Below are positions 44,461 through 52,393 of a DNA stretch of 64,000 bases, piece after piece. The stretch's first letter is position 1; every line of letters starts with the position of its first letter. The notes under the pieces were generated by a model. The model worked only from the letters and a program-made list of their open reading frames with translations, had not been told where the DNA came from and searched no databases. A program made the translations under genes and the position numbers. The DNA is from Cellulomonas edaphi (GTDB lineage Bacteria > Actinomycetota > Actinomycetes > Actinomycetales > Cellulomonadaceae), in the NCBI RefSeq assembly GCF_030362815.1, contig NZ_JAUCGR010000002.1:744001-808000 (forward strand). Direction: 5' to 3'.

Positions 44461-45378
44461 TCACGACTGCGCTGTGTGCGCCGTGACGGCGTCCGCGAGG
44501 CGAGCCCGCAGGAAGGCGGCCGCCCGCGCCAGGGCCGCGTCCGCGTCGTCGAGCACGCCGAACGCGTTGTGGAACACGTGCGGGACGCCGGCCACCACCT
44601 CGAGCGTCACGTCGACGTCGGCCTCGGCAGCGGCCGCGGCCAGGCGCAGGGCGTCGCCCACGAGCAGCTCGCGCGAGCCCACCTGGACGAGCAGCGGCGG
44701 GAGGCCCGCGAGGTCGGCGAGCGCCGGGCTGGCCCACGGCTGCGCCGGGTCTGCGCCCGCGAGGTACCGCTCGGTGTACCACTCCAGCGCGCGACGGTCG
44801 AAGAGCGGGTCACGCCCGGCCTTGCTCTCGATGGTGCCGCTGGTGAGCGTGAGGTCCACCCAGGGCGAGAAGACGGCGGCTCCCGCCGGGACCGGCAGCC
44901 CGGCGTCGCGCGCGGCGAGCAGGAGCGCCGCCACGACCCCGCCCCCGGCCGAGTCGCCCGCGAGCACGACCGCCGACGGCGGGGTGCCGTCGTCGAGGAG
45001 GCCGCGGTACGCGGCCAGCGCGTCCTGCACCGGTGCGGGGAAAGGGTGCTCGGGCGCGAGCCGGTAGTCCACCGACGCGGCACTCACGCCGATTCGGCGG
45101 GCGAGCTCGGCGGCGAGGTGCGCGTGCGTGCGGGCCGAGCCGACCACGTACCCGCCGCCGTGGAAGTAGAGCAGCACGCCGTCCCCGGTCGCGCCGGCCT
45201 GCTCGAGACGGAGCGTCGCCACCCCTCCGAGGATGCCTTGCCTCGTGATGACGCCGGGCGCGTACGGGACGGTGAATGCCTGCGCGAAGTCCCGACGGTG
45301 CTCCGCCGCGGTCTGCGAGGTGTCGAACGGGTTCGCGCGGAGGGCGGCGTCGAGCGCGTCGCGCTGCTGCTGGGTCAT
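44461..45378 (-). CDS. Alpha/beta hydrolase, HSL-type esterase
   Basis: This is 305 residues of the hormone-sensitive-lipase group. The oxyanion motif is YFHGGGYV, the nucleophile S143 lies in GDSAGGG, and an acidic residue and His (VPHVFHNAF) follow in the expected places. It hydrolyses short acyl esters or lactones; no signal peptide, so cytoplasmic. It is divergent from a MarR regulator, with a palindrome between the two, which suggests direct control by that regulator. Confidence 0.92.
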   Translation of the reverse strand: MTQQQRDALDAALRANPFDTSQTAAEHRRDFAQAFTVPYAPGVITRQGILGGVATLRLEQAGATGDGVLLYFHGGGYVVGSARTHAHLAAELARRIGVSAASVDYRLAPEHPFPAPVQDALAAYRGLLDDGTPPSAVVLAGDSAGGGVVAALLLAARDAGLPVPAGAAVFSPWVDLTLTSGTIESKAGRDPLFDRRALEWYTERYLAGADPAQPWASPALADLAGLPPLLVQVGSRELLVGDALRLAAAAAEADVDVTLEVVAGVPHVFHNAFGVLDDADAALARAAAFLRARLADAVTAHTAQS

Positions 45379-45422
45379 GGTGGCTCCTCGGCTGTGTGAC
45401 GATGGATCGTTACATCACCGTG

Positions 45423-45446
45423 AACTAGATTCCTATCAATCTAATT
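45423..45446. promoter_or_regulatory. MarR-type palindromic operator
   Basis: TAGATT at 45426-45431 and AATCTA at 45438-45443 form a perfect inverted repeat with a 6-bp centre; the arms extend to 9 bp with one mismatch. This A/T-rich site sits between the divergent esterase and marR starts and ends 15 bases before the marR ATG, so one bound dimer could repress both genes. Confidence 0.7.
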
Positions 45447-45460
45447 CCCAGGAAGGCGCC

Positions 45461-45916
45461 ATGGCCGACCGCACCGCACTCTTCATCGACCTCGTCCGGG
45501 TCGAGACGCGCCTGTACAACCTCGTCGAGGCGCGGGTCCGCGACCGGCACCCGGGAGTGAGCCTCGGCCAGCTCCAGATCCTCCGGCTCATCGCCGACGT
45601 GCCCGGGTGCAGGGTCTCCGACATCGTGGCCGACATCGACATCACGGTCGGTGCCGCGAGCAAGGCGGTCGACCGGCTGGAGGCCGCGGGCTACTGCCGG
45701 CGTGAGGCGCACCCGAGCGACCGGCGCTCGTCGGTGCTGGTGCTCACGGAGCAGGGCGAGCGTGAGCTCGCGGACGCGTGGCCGGCGGTGGGGGCGGCCG
45801 TCGGCGGGCTCCTGGCGGGTGCGGTGCCGCCTGCCGACCTCGACCATGCAGCCCGCACGCTCGCGCAGCTGCGCGGCGCGCTGGAGCGGGCGGCGGCCCA
45901 AGGGTCGAGAGCCTGA
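45461..45916 (+). CDS. MarR-family regulator
   Basis: This is 151 residues from ATG 45461 (GGAAGG upstream). The winged helix fold shows LGQLQILRLIADVPGCRVSDIVADIDITVGAASKAVDRLEAAGY and the wing HPSDRRSSVLVLTEQGER. It should bind the adjacent palindrome and respond to a ligand, perhaps a substrate of the divergently encoded esterase. No Cys redox switch of the OhrR type is obvious in the N-terminal helix. Confidence 0.92.
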   Translation: MADRTALFIDLVRVETRLYNLVEARVRDRHPGVSLGQLQILRLIADVPGCRVSDIVADIDITVGAASKAVDRLEAAGYCRREAHPSDRRSSVLVLTEQGERELADAWPAVGAAVGGLLAGAVPPADLDHAARTLAQLRGALERAAAQGSRA

Positions 45917-45964
45917 GGCCCCATGGCAGTCGCTCCTGGACCGGATCGCGCCGGACCCGATCGG

Positions 45965-47332
45965 TCAGACCGATGCGGGCTCGCGCACGCGCCGGCGCTC
46001 GGGCACCGGCAGCCCGAGGTTGTCCCGCAGCGTGCTGCCCTCGTAGTCGGCGCGCAGCGAGCCGCGCTCCTGCAGCAGGGGCACCACCTTGTCGACGAAC
46101 TCGTCGAGCCCCGTCGGCACGAGGTGCGAGCCGATGATGAAGCCGTCCGACCCACCGCCCTGCACGAAGTCGTCGAGCTGGCCCGCCACGCGCTCGGGCG
46201 TGCCGACGAACTCGGTGCGCGTGAACTGGTCGACGACCACCTCGCGCGCCGTCAGCTTCTTCTCGGCCTGCACGGCACGCAGGCGGCCGGCCCACGCCTG
46301 CAGGTCGGACTCGAGCCGCGCGCGGCCCTCGATGAACGGCGGCGCGTCGACCGCGGGCTCGAACGTCGGCAGCGGACCGTCAGGGTCGAAGTCCGACAGG
46401 TCGACGTTCCACACCGTCTCCAGCAGCACGCGCGCGCTCTGCGGCGAGACCTGCTGGTCGCGCACCCAGCGCGCCTTGTCCTGGGCCTCCTGGTCGGTGT
46501 CGCCCAGCACGAAGGCGCCCCCGGGGAGCAGCTTCACGTCGTCCGGCTGCCGACCGGCGGCCACCGCGCGTCGCCGGATGTCGGTGTAGTACGCCTGCGC
46601 CTCGGGCAGGTGGGTGAACGGCGAGAAGATCGCGTCCGAGCTCGCGGCCGCGAAGTCCCGCCCCTGCTCGGAGACGCCCGCCTGCAGGATCACGGGCTGA
46701 CCCTGCGGCGAGCGCGGCACCGTGAACCGCCCGCGCACGTCGAACTGCGGACCGGTGTGCTCGAACGCGCCGACGTCCCCGGAGCGCACGAACTGCCCGC
46801 TGGCCTTGTCCGCGAGGACCTCGCCCTCGGCCCACGAGTCCCACAGCTCACGGACCAGGGCCAGCGACTCGGCCGCACGCTCGTAGCGCTGCGAGCGCGG
46901 CAGGAAGCCGCCGCGACGGAAGTTCTGCCCCGTGAAGGCGTCGAAGGACGTGACGATGTTCCACGCCGCCCGCCCGCCGGAGAGGTGGTCGAGCGAGGCG
47001 AACTGGCGGGCCAGCTCGTAGGGCTCGTTGAAGGTGGCGTTGATGGTGCCGGCCAGGCCGAGGTGCTCCGTCACGGCGGCCAGCGACGCGAGCACCGTGA
47101 ACGTGTCGGGGCGGCCGATGATGTCCTGGTCGAAGATCTTGCCGCCGCGCTCGCGCAGCGCGAGCCCCTCGGCCAGGAAGAAGAAGTCGAACTTGCCGCG
47201 CTCGGCCGTCTTCGCGGTGTGCTCGAAGCTCGAGAACTCGATCTGGCTGCCCGACTCCGGCAGGCCCCAGAGCGTCTGGTTGTTGACGCCGCCCAGGTAG
47301 GCGCCGAGGATGATCTGCTTCTTGCGTGTCAT
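45965..47332 (-). CDS. Flavin-dependent monooxygenase, NtaA/SnaA/DszA (LLM) family
   Basis: This is 455 residues from ATG 47332 (GAGGA 9 bases before). Bacterial luciferase-like barrel of the NtaA/DszA group: FDFFFLAEGLALRERGG, NATFNEPYELARQFASLDHLSGGRAAWNIVTS, GQPVILQAGVSEQGRDFAA. These FMNH2-using enzymes oxidise thioethers, sulfones, sulfonates or aminopolycarboxylates. It follows a second LLM enzyme by 16 bp in one operon headed by a SAM-IV riboswitch, which points to organosulfur use. A flavin reductase partner is not in the window. Confidence 0.92.
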   Translation of the reverse strand: MTRKKQIILGAYLGGVNNQTLWGLPESGSQIEFSSFEHTAKTAERGKFDFFFLAEGLALRERGGKIFDQDIIGRPDTFTVLASLAAVTEHLGLAGTINATFNEPYELARQFASLDHLSGGRAAWNIVTSFDAFTGQNFRRGGFLPRSQRYERAAESLALVRELWDSWAEGEVLADKASGQFVRSGDVGAFEHTGPQFDVRGRFTVPRSPQGQPVILQAGVSEQGRDFAAASSDAIFSPFTHLPEAQAYYTDIRRRAVAAGRQPDDVKLLPGGAFVLGDTDQEAQDKARWVRDQQVSPQSARVLLETVWNVDLSDFDPDGPLPTFEPAVDAPPFIEGRARLESDLQAWAGRLRAVQAEKKLTAREVVVDQFTRTEFVGTPERVAGQLDDFVQGGGSDGFIIGSHLVPTGLDEFVDKVVPLLQERGSLRADYEGSTLRDNLGLPVPERRRVREPASV

Positions 47333-47348
47333 GTCGTCTGTCCTCGTC

Positions 47349-48560
47349 TCAGCGTGCGGTGGCGTAGCGGTTGGGGACGTCGGTCGGCAGGCCCAGCGAG
47401 CCACGCAGCGAGTCGGCGTCGTAGGCGGTGCGCGTCAGACCGCGCCGCTGGAGCTCGGGCGCGAGGCCCTGGGCGATGAGCGCCAGGTCGTCGGGCAGGA
47501 CCGCGGGCCGCAGCCGCACGCCCGCGTAGCCCAGCTCGTGCCACGCGGCGATCTGGTCGGCGATCACGCCTGCACTCCCCGCGACGATCGCGGCGTCGGT
47601 GAACCACGGCTCCCCCGCCACCGCGTCCAGCCGTGCCTTCCGGTCCGCGCCGGACTCGTGCGGCGTGTCGAGCACGACCGCGAGGTCGGCCCAGACCTGC
47701 AGGGGCAGCCCGGTCCGCCCGACGCGGTCCTCCGCGTCGCGCACCTCGCGCAAGATCCCCTCCGCGCTCGCGTCGTCGTGGGGCGTCACGAACACGACAT
47801 CCGCGGACCGGGCGGCCAGCTCGTACGGCACGCGCGCGTGCGCCAGCACCGTGACGACCGGCTGCCCCTGGGGCGGGCGGGGCGTGATCGAGGGACCGCG
47901 CACGGAGAAGTGCTTGCCCTCGAAGTCGATGTAGTGCAGCTTGTCCCGGTCGATGAACCGGTCGGTCGCGACGTCGCGGATCTCGGCGTCGTCCTCCCAG
48001 CTGTCCCACAGCCGCCGCACGACCTCCACCGCGTCCGCGGCCTCGTCGAACGCCTCCTCGATGATCGGGGCGATCGCCGGGTCCTCGATGTCGAAGGGCG
48101 GCACGAGCTCGGGGAGCTCGCGCCGGCCGAACAGCTCGGCCTGCGACTTTCCGGCCGAGACGCGCACCTGCCAGCCCGCCCGGCCGTGGCTCGTGTAGTC
48201 CAGCGTCGCGAGCGCCTTCGACACGTGGAACGGCTCGGTGTGCGTGACGGTGACGACCGGGACGAGGCCGATGCCCTCGGTCACCGGCGCTAGCCGTGCC
48301 GCGACCAGCTCGGCGTCGAGGCGGCCGCGGACCTGGTCGGTCCGCTCGTCGGGCCCCTCGAACCGGCTCGACTGCAGAGCGAGCGTGTCCTCGATGGTCA
48401 CCAGGTCGGCGACGGCCTCCTGCGCCGAGACCACGAGGTCGCGCCAGTAGCCGGCCGTGAACAGCGCGTCCGGGCGCGCGTTCGGCTCGCGCCATGCGGC
48501 GGGGTGCCAACCCGCGCCGTCCAGGGCGATGCCGAGGTGAAGCTGGGGAATGCCGGGCAT
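47349..48560 (-). CDS. LLM-class flavin-dependent oxidoreductase
   Basis: This is 403 residues from ATG 48560 (AAAGGA 7 bases before). The luciferase-like barrel begins LHLGIALDGAGWHPAAWRE and shows VTIEDTLALQSSRFE, TVTHTEPFHVSKALATLDYTSHGRAGWQVRVSAG and WEDDAEIRDVATDRF. It belongs to the same broad NtaA/DszA family as the gene downstream but is clearly diverged from it. It is first in the riboswitch-controlled operon. Role in desulfurising a scavenged organosulfur compound is inference from the riboswitch and the pairing. Confidence 0.9.
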   Translation of the reverse strand: MPGIPQLHLGIALDGAGWHPAAWREPNARPDALFTAGYWRDLVVSAQEAVADLVTIEDTLALQSSRFEGPDERTDQVRGRLDAELVAARLAPVTEGIGLVPVVTVTHTEPFHVSKALATLDYTSHGRAGWQVRVSAGKSQAELFGRRELPELVPPFDIEDPAIAPIIEEAFDEAADAVEVVRRLWDSWEDDAEIRDVATDRFIDRDKLHYIDFEGKHFSVRGPSITPRPPQGQPVVTVLAHARVPYELAARSADVVFVTPHDDASAEGILREVRDAEDRVGRTGLPLQVWADLAVVLDTPHESGADRKARLDAVAGEPWFTDAAIVAGSAGVIADQIAAWHELGYAGVRLRPAVLPDDLALIAQGLAPELQRRGLTRTAYDADSLRGSLGLPTDVPNRYATAR

Positions 48561-48622
48561 GGAACATCCTTTCGGGGGCACGACAGAGCCCCGCCTCGCA
48601 CTTGCCGAACGCGGTCCGCCCG

Positions 48623-48708
48623 GCCAGGTCTGCACCTGGAGGCACCCACCGTGCGGAGGGTTGCCGACCGGCGAGCCAGGGCCCTCGCGCCGGTCTCGTG
48701 ACCTTGGC
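48623..48708 (-). ncRNA. SAM-IV riboswitch
   Basis: On the minus strand, 48708 to 48623, the RNA has AGGTCACGAG, then the paired CGGCGCGAG / CTCGCCGG arms, the conserved CGGCAACCCTCC, GGTGGGTGCC, and finally GACCTGG, which pairs with the start (P1). This order matches the SAM-IV consensus known from Actinobacteria. It begins ~150 bases upstream of the first LLM gene. A GGGGC...GCCCC hairpin lies between the riboswitch and the AAAGGA Shine-Dalgarno and could be the expression platform. Elsewhere in 48561-49002 I see no gene; the promoter should lie in 48709-49002. Confidence 0.85.
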
Positions 48709-49002
48709 CGTGAAGGTAGCGGCAGGCTTCTCGTGCGCAAGGGCCCGCTCCGGTCGTCTCGATCTGCGGGACGGTCGGGAGACCTGACGGTGCGGCCGGG
48801 CGCCGGACGGGCGCGATGGCGTCGAGCCGAACCACCACGGGTCGCGGGGTCGCGCGCGGCCGCGCTGCCGTTCGACACCTTCGGGCCTGTGCGGCAAGCG
48901 GCCGGGACGCGACGTGCGCCCTCTGGGACGCGACGAGGCGGACGTGATGAAGGGCTGGTCCCTGGCCATGAAAGACTCGAGGCCACGTCCGGCTCCTGCT
49001 TC

Positions 49003-49072
49003 CAGGATCCCGACGTGGCCTCTGACCTGCGAAAATGGTGGAGCTGAGGGGACTCGAACCCCTGACCCCCTG
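49003..49072. repeat. Attachment-site repeat, left
   Basis: This 70-bp block is identical to 61357-61426. It contains the last 37 bases of tRNA-Ala plus 33 bases downstream of the tRNA 3' end. Divergence begins immediately at both edges (C/T at 49002; A/C at 49073), which delimits the integration repeat. Confidence 0.95.
49036..49072 (-). pseudogene. tRNA-Ala 3' fragment (att remnant)
   Basis: The minus strand gives the T-arm, the acceptor 3' strand, discriminator A and CCA of tRNA-Ala(GGC). The anticodon arm and 5' half are absent; foreign sequence begins at 49073. It is a product of integration and not functional. Confidence 0.9.
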
Positions 49073-49567
49073 AATCACGCTTCCCGAATTGCTGTCTCGA
49101 AGAGCCTGGATCGGGCTCGTGCATTTTCCACAAGTCTCGAGTGAACGCCGAGATCAGCGCCCTGCTCAGCATCGATCGTATCGCTCAAACTCGACGGTGC
49201 TCGACGCACCGAGATCTCGCTCGCGACGACTTTATGGCCACTTCTTGGCCATCAGCAGCGATCCTGGAGCGGACCTGCCGCGAGGACATCGTGAACGAGC
49301 CCGACGTCAGCACAGCGGGCACAGACGCCGGTGAGGCTGAGCACCCGGCGCCCAGCGGAGTGCGAGTCGTACCCGACGCGGTGCGAGCCAGGTCGCAACG
49401 GCCGTACGTAGTTCCTCCCGGTTCTCCCATGCCGGGCTTGCGGTAGGCGGCGAATAGATGGTTCTCGACCGTGCGGAGCCACCGCCGTCCAGGGCGCGCC
49501 GCTGTCGGACTACAGATCGGGTTGTGCGGCCATTCGCGACACCCTCGCCGGCGGAACCGTGCGGCGG
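49073..49567. other. Gene-poor left end of the island
   Basis: About 500 bp with relatively high A/T at 49080-49260. Short open frames exist on both strands, but none has a convincing Shine-Dalgarno, codon bias or protein-like composition. A TGGCCACTTCTTGGCC motif near 49237 recalls TGGCCACATTCTGGCC near 50093 and may be a relic of a repeated element-specific sequence. Confidence 0.4.
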
Positions 49568-49873
49568 CTACACGACGACGAAGAGGAGATTGAAGAAGGC
49601 GGCGGTCATCAGCAAGGCCCATGACCAGAGTCGCCTCTCGACGGAGCGCCACGCGGCATATTCAGCTGCACTCTCATTGAGTAGGCCTTTGAGGTCGGAA
49701 CGCCGGGCGTATCGCGCCCTCAGGTGCCACCAAGCAATTTCGTGACGAAGTTGCTCGACAGCTTGGTGGGCTCTGAAGCTCTCCGTCTCCTGCCGCGCCA
49801 AATCACCGCTCGCCGCGACCGCCTGCATCGCAGTGCCGATGAGTGCCATCGCAGCGATCAAGAAACTCCACAT
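49568..49873 (-). CDS. Small protein with two membrane segments
   Basis: This is 101 residues from ATG 49873; a GTG one codon earlier is also possible. An N-terminal membrane segment (MWSFLIAAMALIGTAMQAVAA), a charged helical middle with many Arg/Glu, and a C-terminal membrane segment (LWSWALLMTAAFFNLLFVVV) give a hairpin with a cytoplasmic middle. Two-helix membrane proteins of this type occur as effectors in defence islands, but no family is recognised, and it lies ~450 bp downstream of the HerA gene, not coupled to it. Confidence 0.55.
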   Translation of the reverse strand: MWSFLIAAMALIGTAMQAVAASGDLARQETESFRAHQAVEQLRHEIAWWHLRARYARRSDLKGLLNESAAEYAAWRSVERRLWSWALLMTAAFFNLLFVVV

Positions 49874-49876
49874 CAC

Positions 49877-50329
49877 CGGGCATCGTCATGGACCTGTTGG
49901 GCCGTTAGTACTCTCGCAGTGACGTCGCACACAGGCTTTCGGCCATGGCGTGCCCGCTCGTCCCGTCGACCCTGCACGTACGAGGCGGGGTCCACGACGC
50001 GAGCAGCTTCGAGGGTGTCTCGCCCCGGTTCAGTGGAGGCTGGCAACAAACGTTCCGGCGTTTGCCGCAGCGGTGTTCTGACGGTGCTTTGTGGCCACAT
50101 TCTGGCCAGCCGAACGCACCCAAGTCCGGCTCGGCAGGTCCGGCTCACGGACGCGTTTCCGGCCCTGGCAAGCAGGCTGGTCGACGCGACCCACACGAGT
50201 AGCGTCGTCGGTTCGCTGGCGCACAGCCGTCTGCGGCACAGCCCCGGTCAAACTGGGGCTTCACTCGGGTTCCTCGACTGCTGGCCTCTCGTCGCCGTAT
50301 ACCGCGACGTCAAGCGCGATCCGTGGGAT
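49877..50329. other. Non-coding stretch downstream of herA
   Basis: About 450 bp between the HerA stop and the small membrane-protein gene. I see no gene with credible start and composition. A GTGGCCACATTCTGGCC segment near 50092 resembles one near 49237. Confidence 0.35.
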
Positions 50330-52393
50330 TCAGCTCGCACCTTGCCAAGTGGTGACTACAGAGTCGATGTGAGCGGGCAGGTTGTCGAGCCGCGCTTCGT
50401 CGCTCCAGGTCTGGATGAACTTGGGGTCGTTGCTCTTCGGAGGATCGGCGATGTCGCGGATGCGGACCGCGACGGGCACGCCCGTGCTTACGCCGGTGAC
50501 GAGTGCGTGTTGCTGTGCCAGGCCGGGGAGTTGGTCCAGGAGAGCTCGGGAGCTGAGGGCTGTCGCGTGTCGCAGCAGGTTCTGATCCGCTTCGTGAGTC
50601 AGCCGGTGAGCGATCACGGTTCCGCATTGCGCGACGACTGTTTCACTCAGTTCGCTCGGGCGTTGGCTCGCCAGCAGCAGAGACAGCCCAAACTTGCGGC
50701 CCTCCTTGGCGACGCGTTCGAACACGGCAGTTGACCGGCTGCCCGTGGTGCTCGGATCGCGGCGGGAGGGAATGAACCGGTGTGCTTCCTCTAGCACGAG
50801 CAGCATCGGGTGCTCGGCGCGAGGATCGCTGCGTACCGCGAACTCAAAAATTATCCGTCCCAGCAGTGACGTGACGTTCTCCAAGACGTCGCTGGCAACC
50901 AGGCTCAGGTCGAAGATCGTCACGGACGGGCCGTCCCCGTGCAGCATCGTCTGCATTGAGTACGTCTCGGCGGCGGGCCAGTCGGAGTCCCCCTCGCCCC
51001 TGGTCGGGTCGACGCCCATCAGGAGTCGCAGGTAGCTGCCGAGAGGGTCCGCGTGCTCCTCGACTCGAGTCATGAAGTCGTAGCGGCCATCTGCCAGCAG
51101 CCGGCTCAGGCGCATCTGCAGCGTCGCGACGTAGCTAGCCACCTTGTAGTCGTGTGCCTGCTCGATCTTCACGCGGTTCGGCAGGAAGAAGTCGCACAGC
51201 TGCTGCAGGTCGTAGAACACAGGTGCATCGAAGTCGGGAGCAATCTCGGCGCTGCCGATCCCGAGAGCGCCGAACGCTTGGGAGATCAGCGACCGCATCT
51301 GCACGAAGAGCTCGCTGATGACGGTCTTCTGTGCGGCAGTTAGCAGTGACCAAGCCGTGCCTGTGCTCAGGGCTGCGTCGGTGCGAGCTTGGTCGATCAG
51401 CGTGAGCATGGCGGCCCACTGGTCCTGGCAAGGGCCGACGAGACGCGCCCGGTCGGATGCGACCTCGCGCATCGCGCCGAGCTGCCTGTCGGTCGGGCTT
51501 TCCGAGTTCTTGCCGTCGCCGTAGAGCTGCTCGACGACGGACATCGCGGACTGGATCGCCTGGAGCCTGGTCACGTCGGGCTGCGTGGATGCGGAGACCG
51601 CGCGGGCATCAGCGATGGAGCGCTGAAGGACGGGCGCCTGGACGCCTTCGCTCGCGCGGAACAGCGCGAGGCTCTCCTCGTTGTTCATGAACCAGTGCGG
51701 CAGGAACAGTCCCTCGCGCGCTCCCAGGTGCGGGCCGAGGACGACCGTGCGGGTCGCTTCGCCGCGCGCGGTGCCGGGCGCGAATGCCTGGGCGTACTCG
51801 CCGTTGATGTCGAAGATGACGATGTGCCCGTTGGGGATGGGCCGGTCGAGGAGTCCGTCGAGGATCCCGATGACGGTGCACGACTTGCCTGAACCGGTCG
51901 ACCCCACGACGGCGCAGTGGTGCCCCAGCAGGAGGTTCGCGTCCAGGTAGACGTCCTGCTCGGCGGCAACCGCGGACGTGCCGATCCGAAGGGACGGCAC
52001 GTCCCGGGGCAAGAAGATGCTCTTGACCTCACGGGGTGTTGCCGAGCGCACGGGTGCGTGCAGCGGCGGGTACCCGGTCAGGCCCGACCTGAACGTCTCG
52101 CCTTCGAACCGGCCGACGACCGCGGCTTCCAGCTCGTATGCGGACTGATCATCCTCACTGACGAAAGCGCCCCGGCCAGGACGCTCGACCTGCCGGCTGA
52201 TGTACACCCCGGTCACGATCGCGACCACACGATGGGCACCGGCGGGCACGGTCACATAGGAATTCACGACGCCGACGGTGTGCAGGCCGTCAGGTCCGAC
52301 CTTGGTGAAGCCCTTCGCCCCCACGTCCAGCGCGACCCGCAGCGTCGTGCTCTGCACCGAGGTGACGCGACCGATCACACCGACGTCGCTCAT
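50330..52393 (-). CDS. HerA-like ATPase of a SIR2-HerA defence pair
   Basis: This is 687 residues. The N-terminal ~110 residues form a HAS-barrel-like domain (VGVIGRVTSVQSTTLRV). The FtsK/HerA ATPase follows: Walker A GSTGSGKS (164-171, K170), DINGEYAQAF, Walker B MLLVLEEAHRF (~535) and LLLASQRPSELSETVVAQCGT with the sensor/arginine region RLTHEADQNLLRH. HerA proteins form hexameric DNA-translocating rings. Here the ATG overlaps the stop of a SIR2-domain gene (ATGA), the arrangement reported for SIR2-HerA antiphage systems, in which both proteins assemble into one complex that depletes NAD or attacks nucleic acid on infection. Confidence 0.9.
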   Translation of the reverse strand: MSDVGVIGRVTSVQSTTLRVALDVGAKGFTKVGPDGLHTVGVVNSYVTVPAGAHRVVAIVTGVYISRQVERPGRGAFVSEDDQSAYELEAAVVGRFEGETFRSGLTGYPPLHAPVRSATPREVKSIFLPRDVPSLRIGTSAVAAEQDVYLDANLLLGHHCAVVGSTGSGKSCTVIGILDGLLDRPIPNGHIVIFDINGEYAQAFAPGTARGEATRTVVLGPHLGAREGLFLPHWFMNNEESLALFRASEGVQAPVLQRSIADARAVSASTQPDVTRLQAIQSAMSVVEQLYGDGKNSESPTDRQLGAMREVASDRARLVGPCQDQWAAMLTLIDQARTDAALSTGTAWSLLTAAQKTVISELFVQMRSLISQAFGALGIGSAEIAPDFDAPVFYDLQQLCDFFLPNRVKIEQAHDYKVASYVATLQMRLSRLLADGRYDFMTRVEEHADPLGSYLRLLMGVDPTRGEGDSDWPAAETYSMQTMLHGDGPSVTIFDLSLVASDVLENVTSLLGRIIFEFAVRSDPRAEHPMLLVLEEAHRFIPSRRDPSTTGSRSTAVFERVAKEGRKFGLSLLLASQRPSELSETVVAQCGTVIAHRLTHEADQNLLRHATALSSRALLDQLPGLAQQHALVTGVSTGVPVAVRIRDIADPPKSNDPKFIQTWSDEARLDNLPAHIDSVVTTWQGAS

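Noticed and set aside
49141..49446. 101-codon plus-strand frame at the island edge
   Set aside because: No Shine-Dalgarno, mixed composition and no protein-like pattern.
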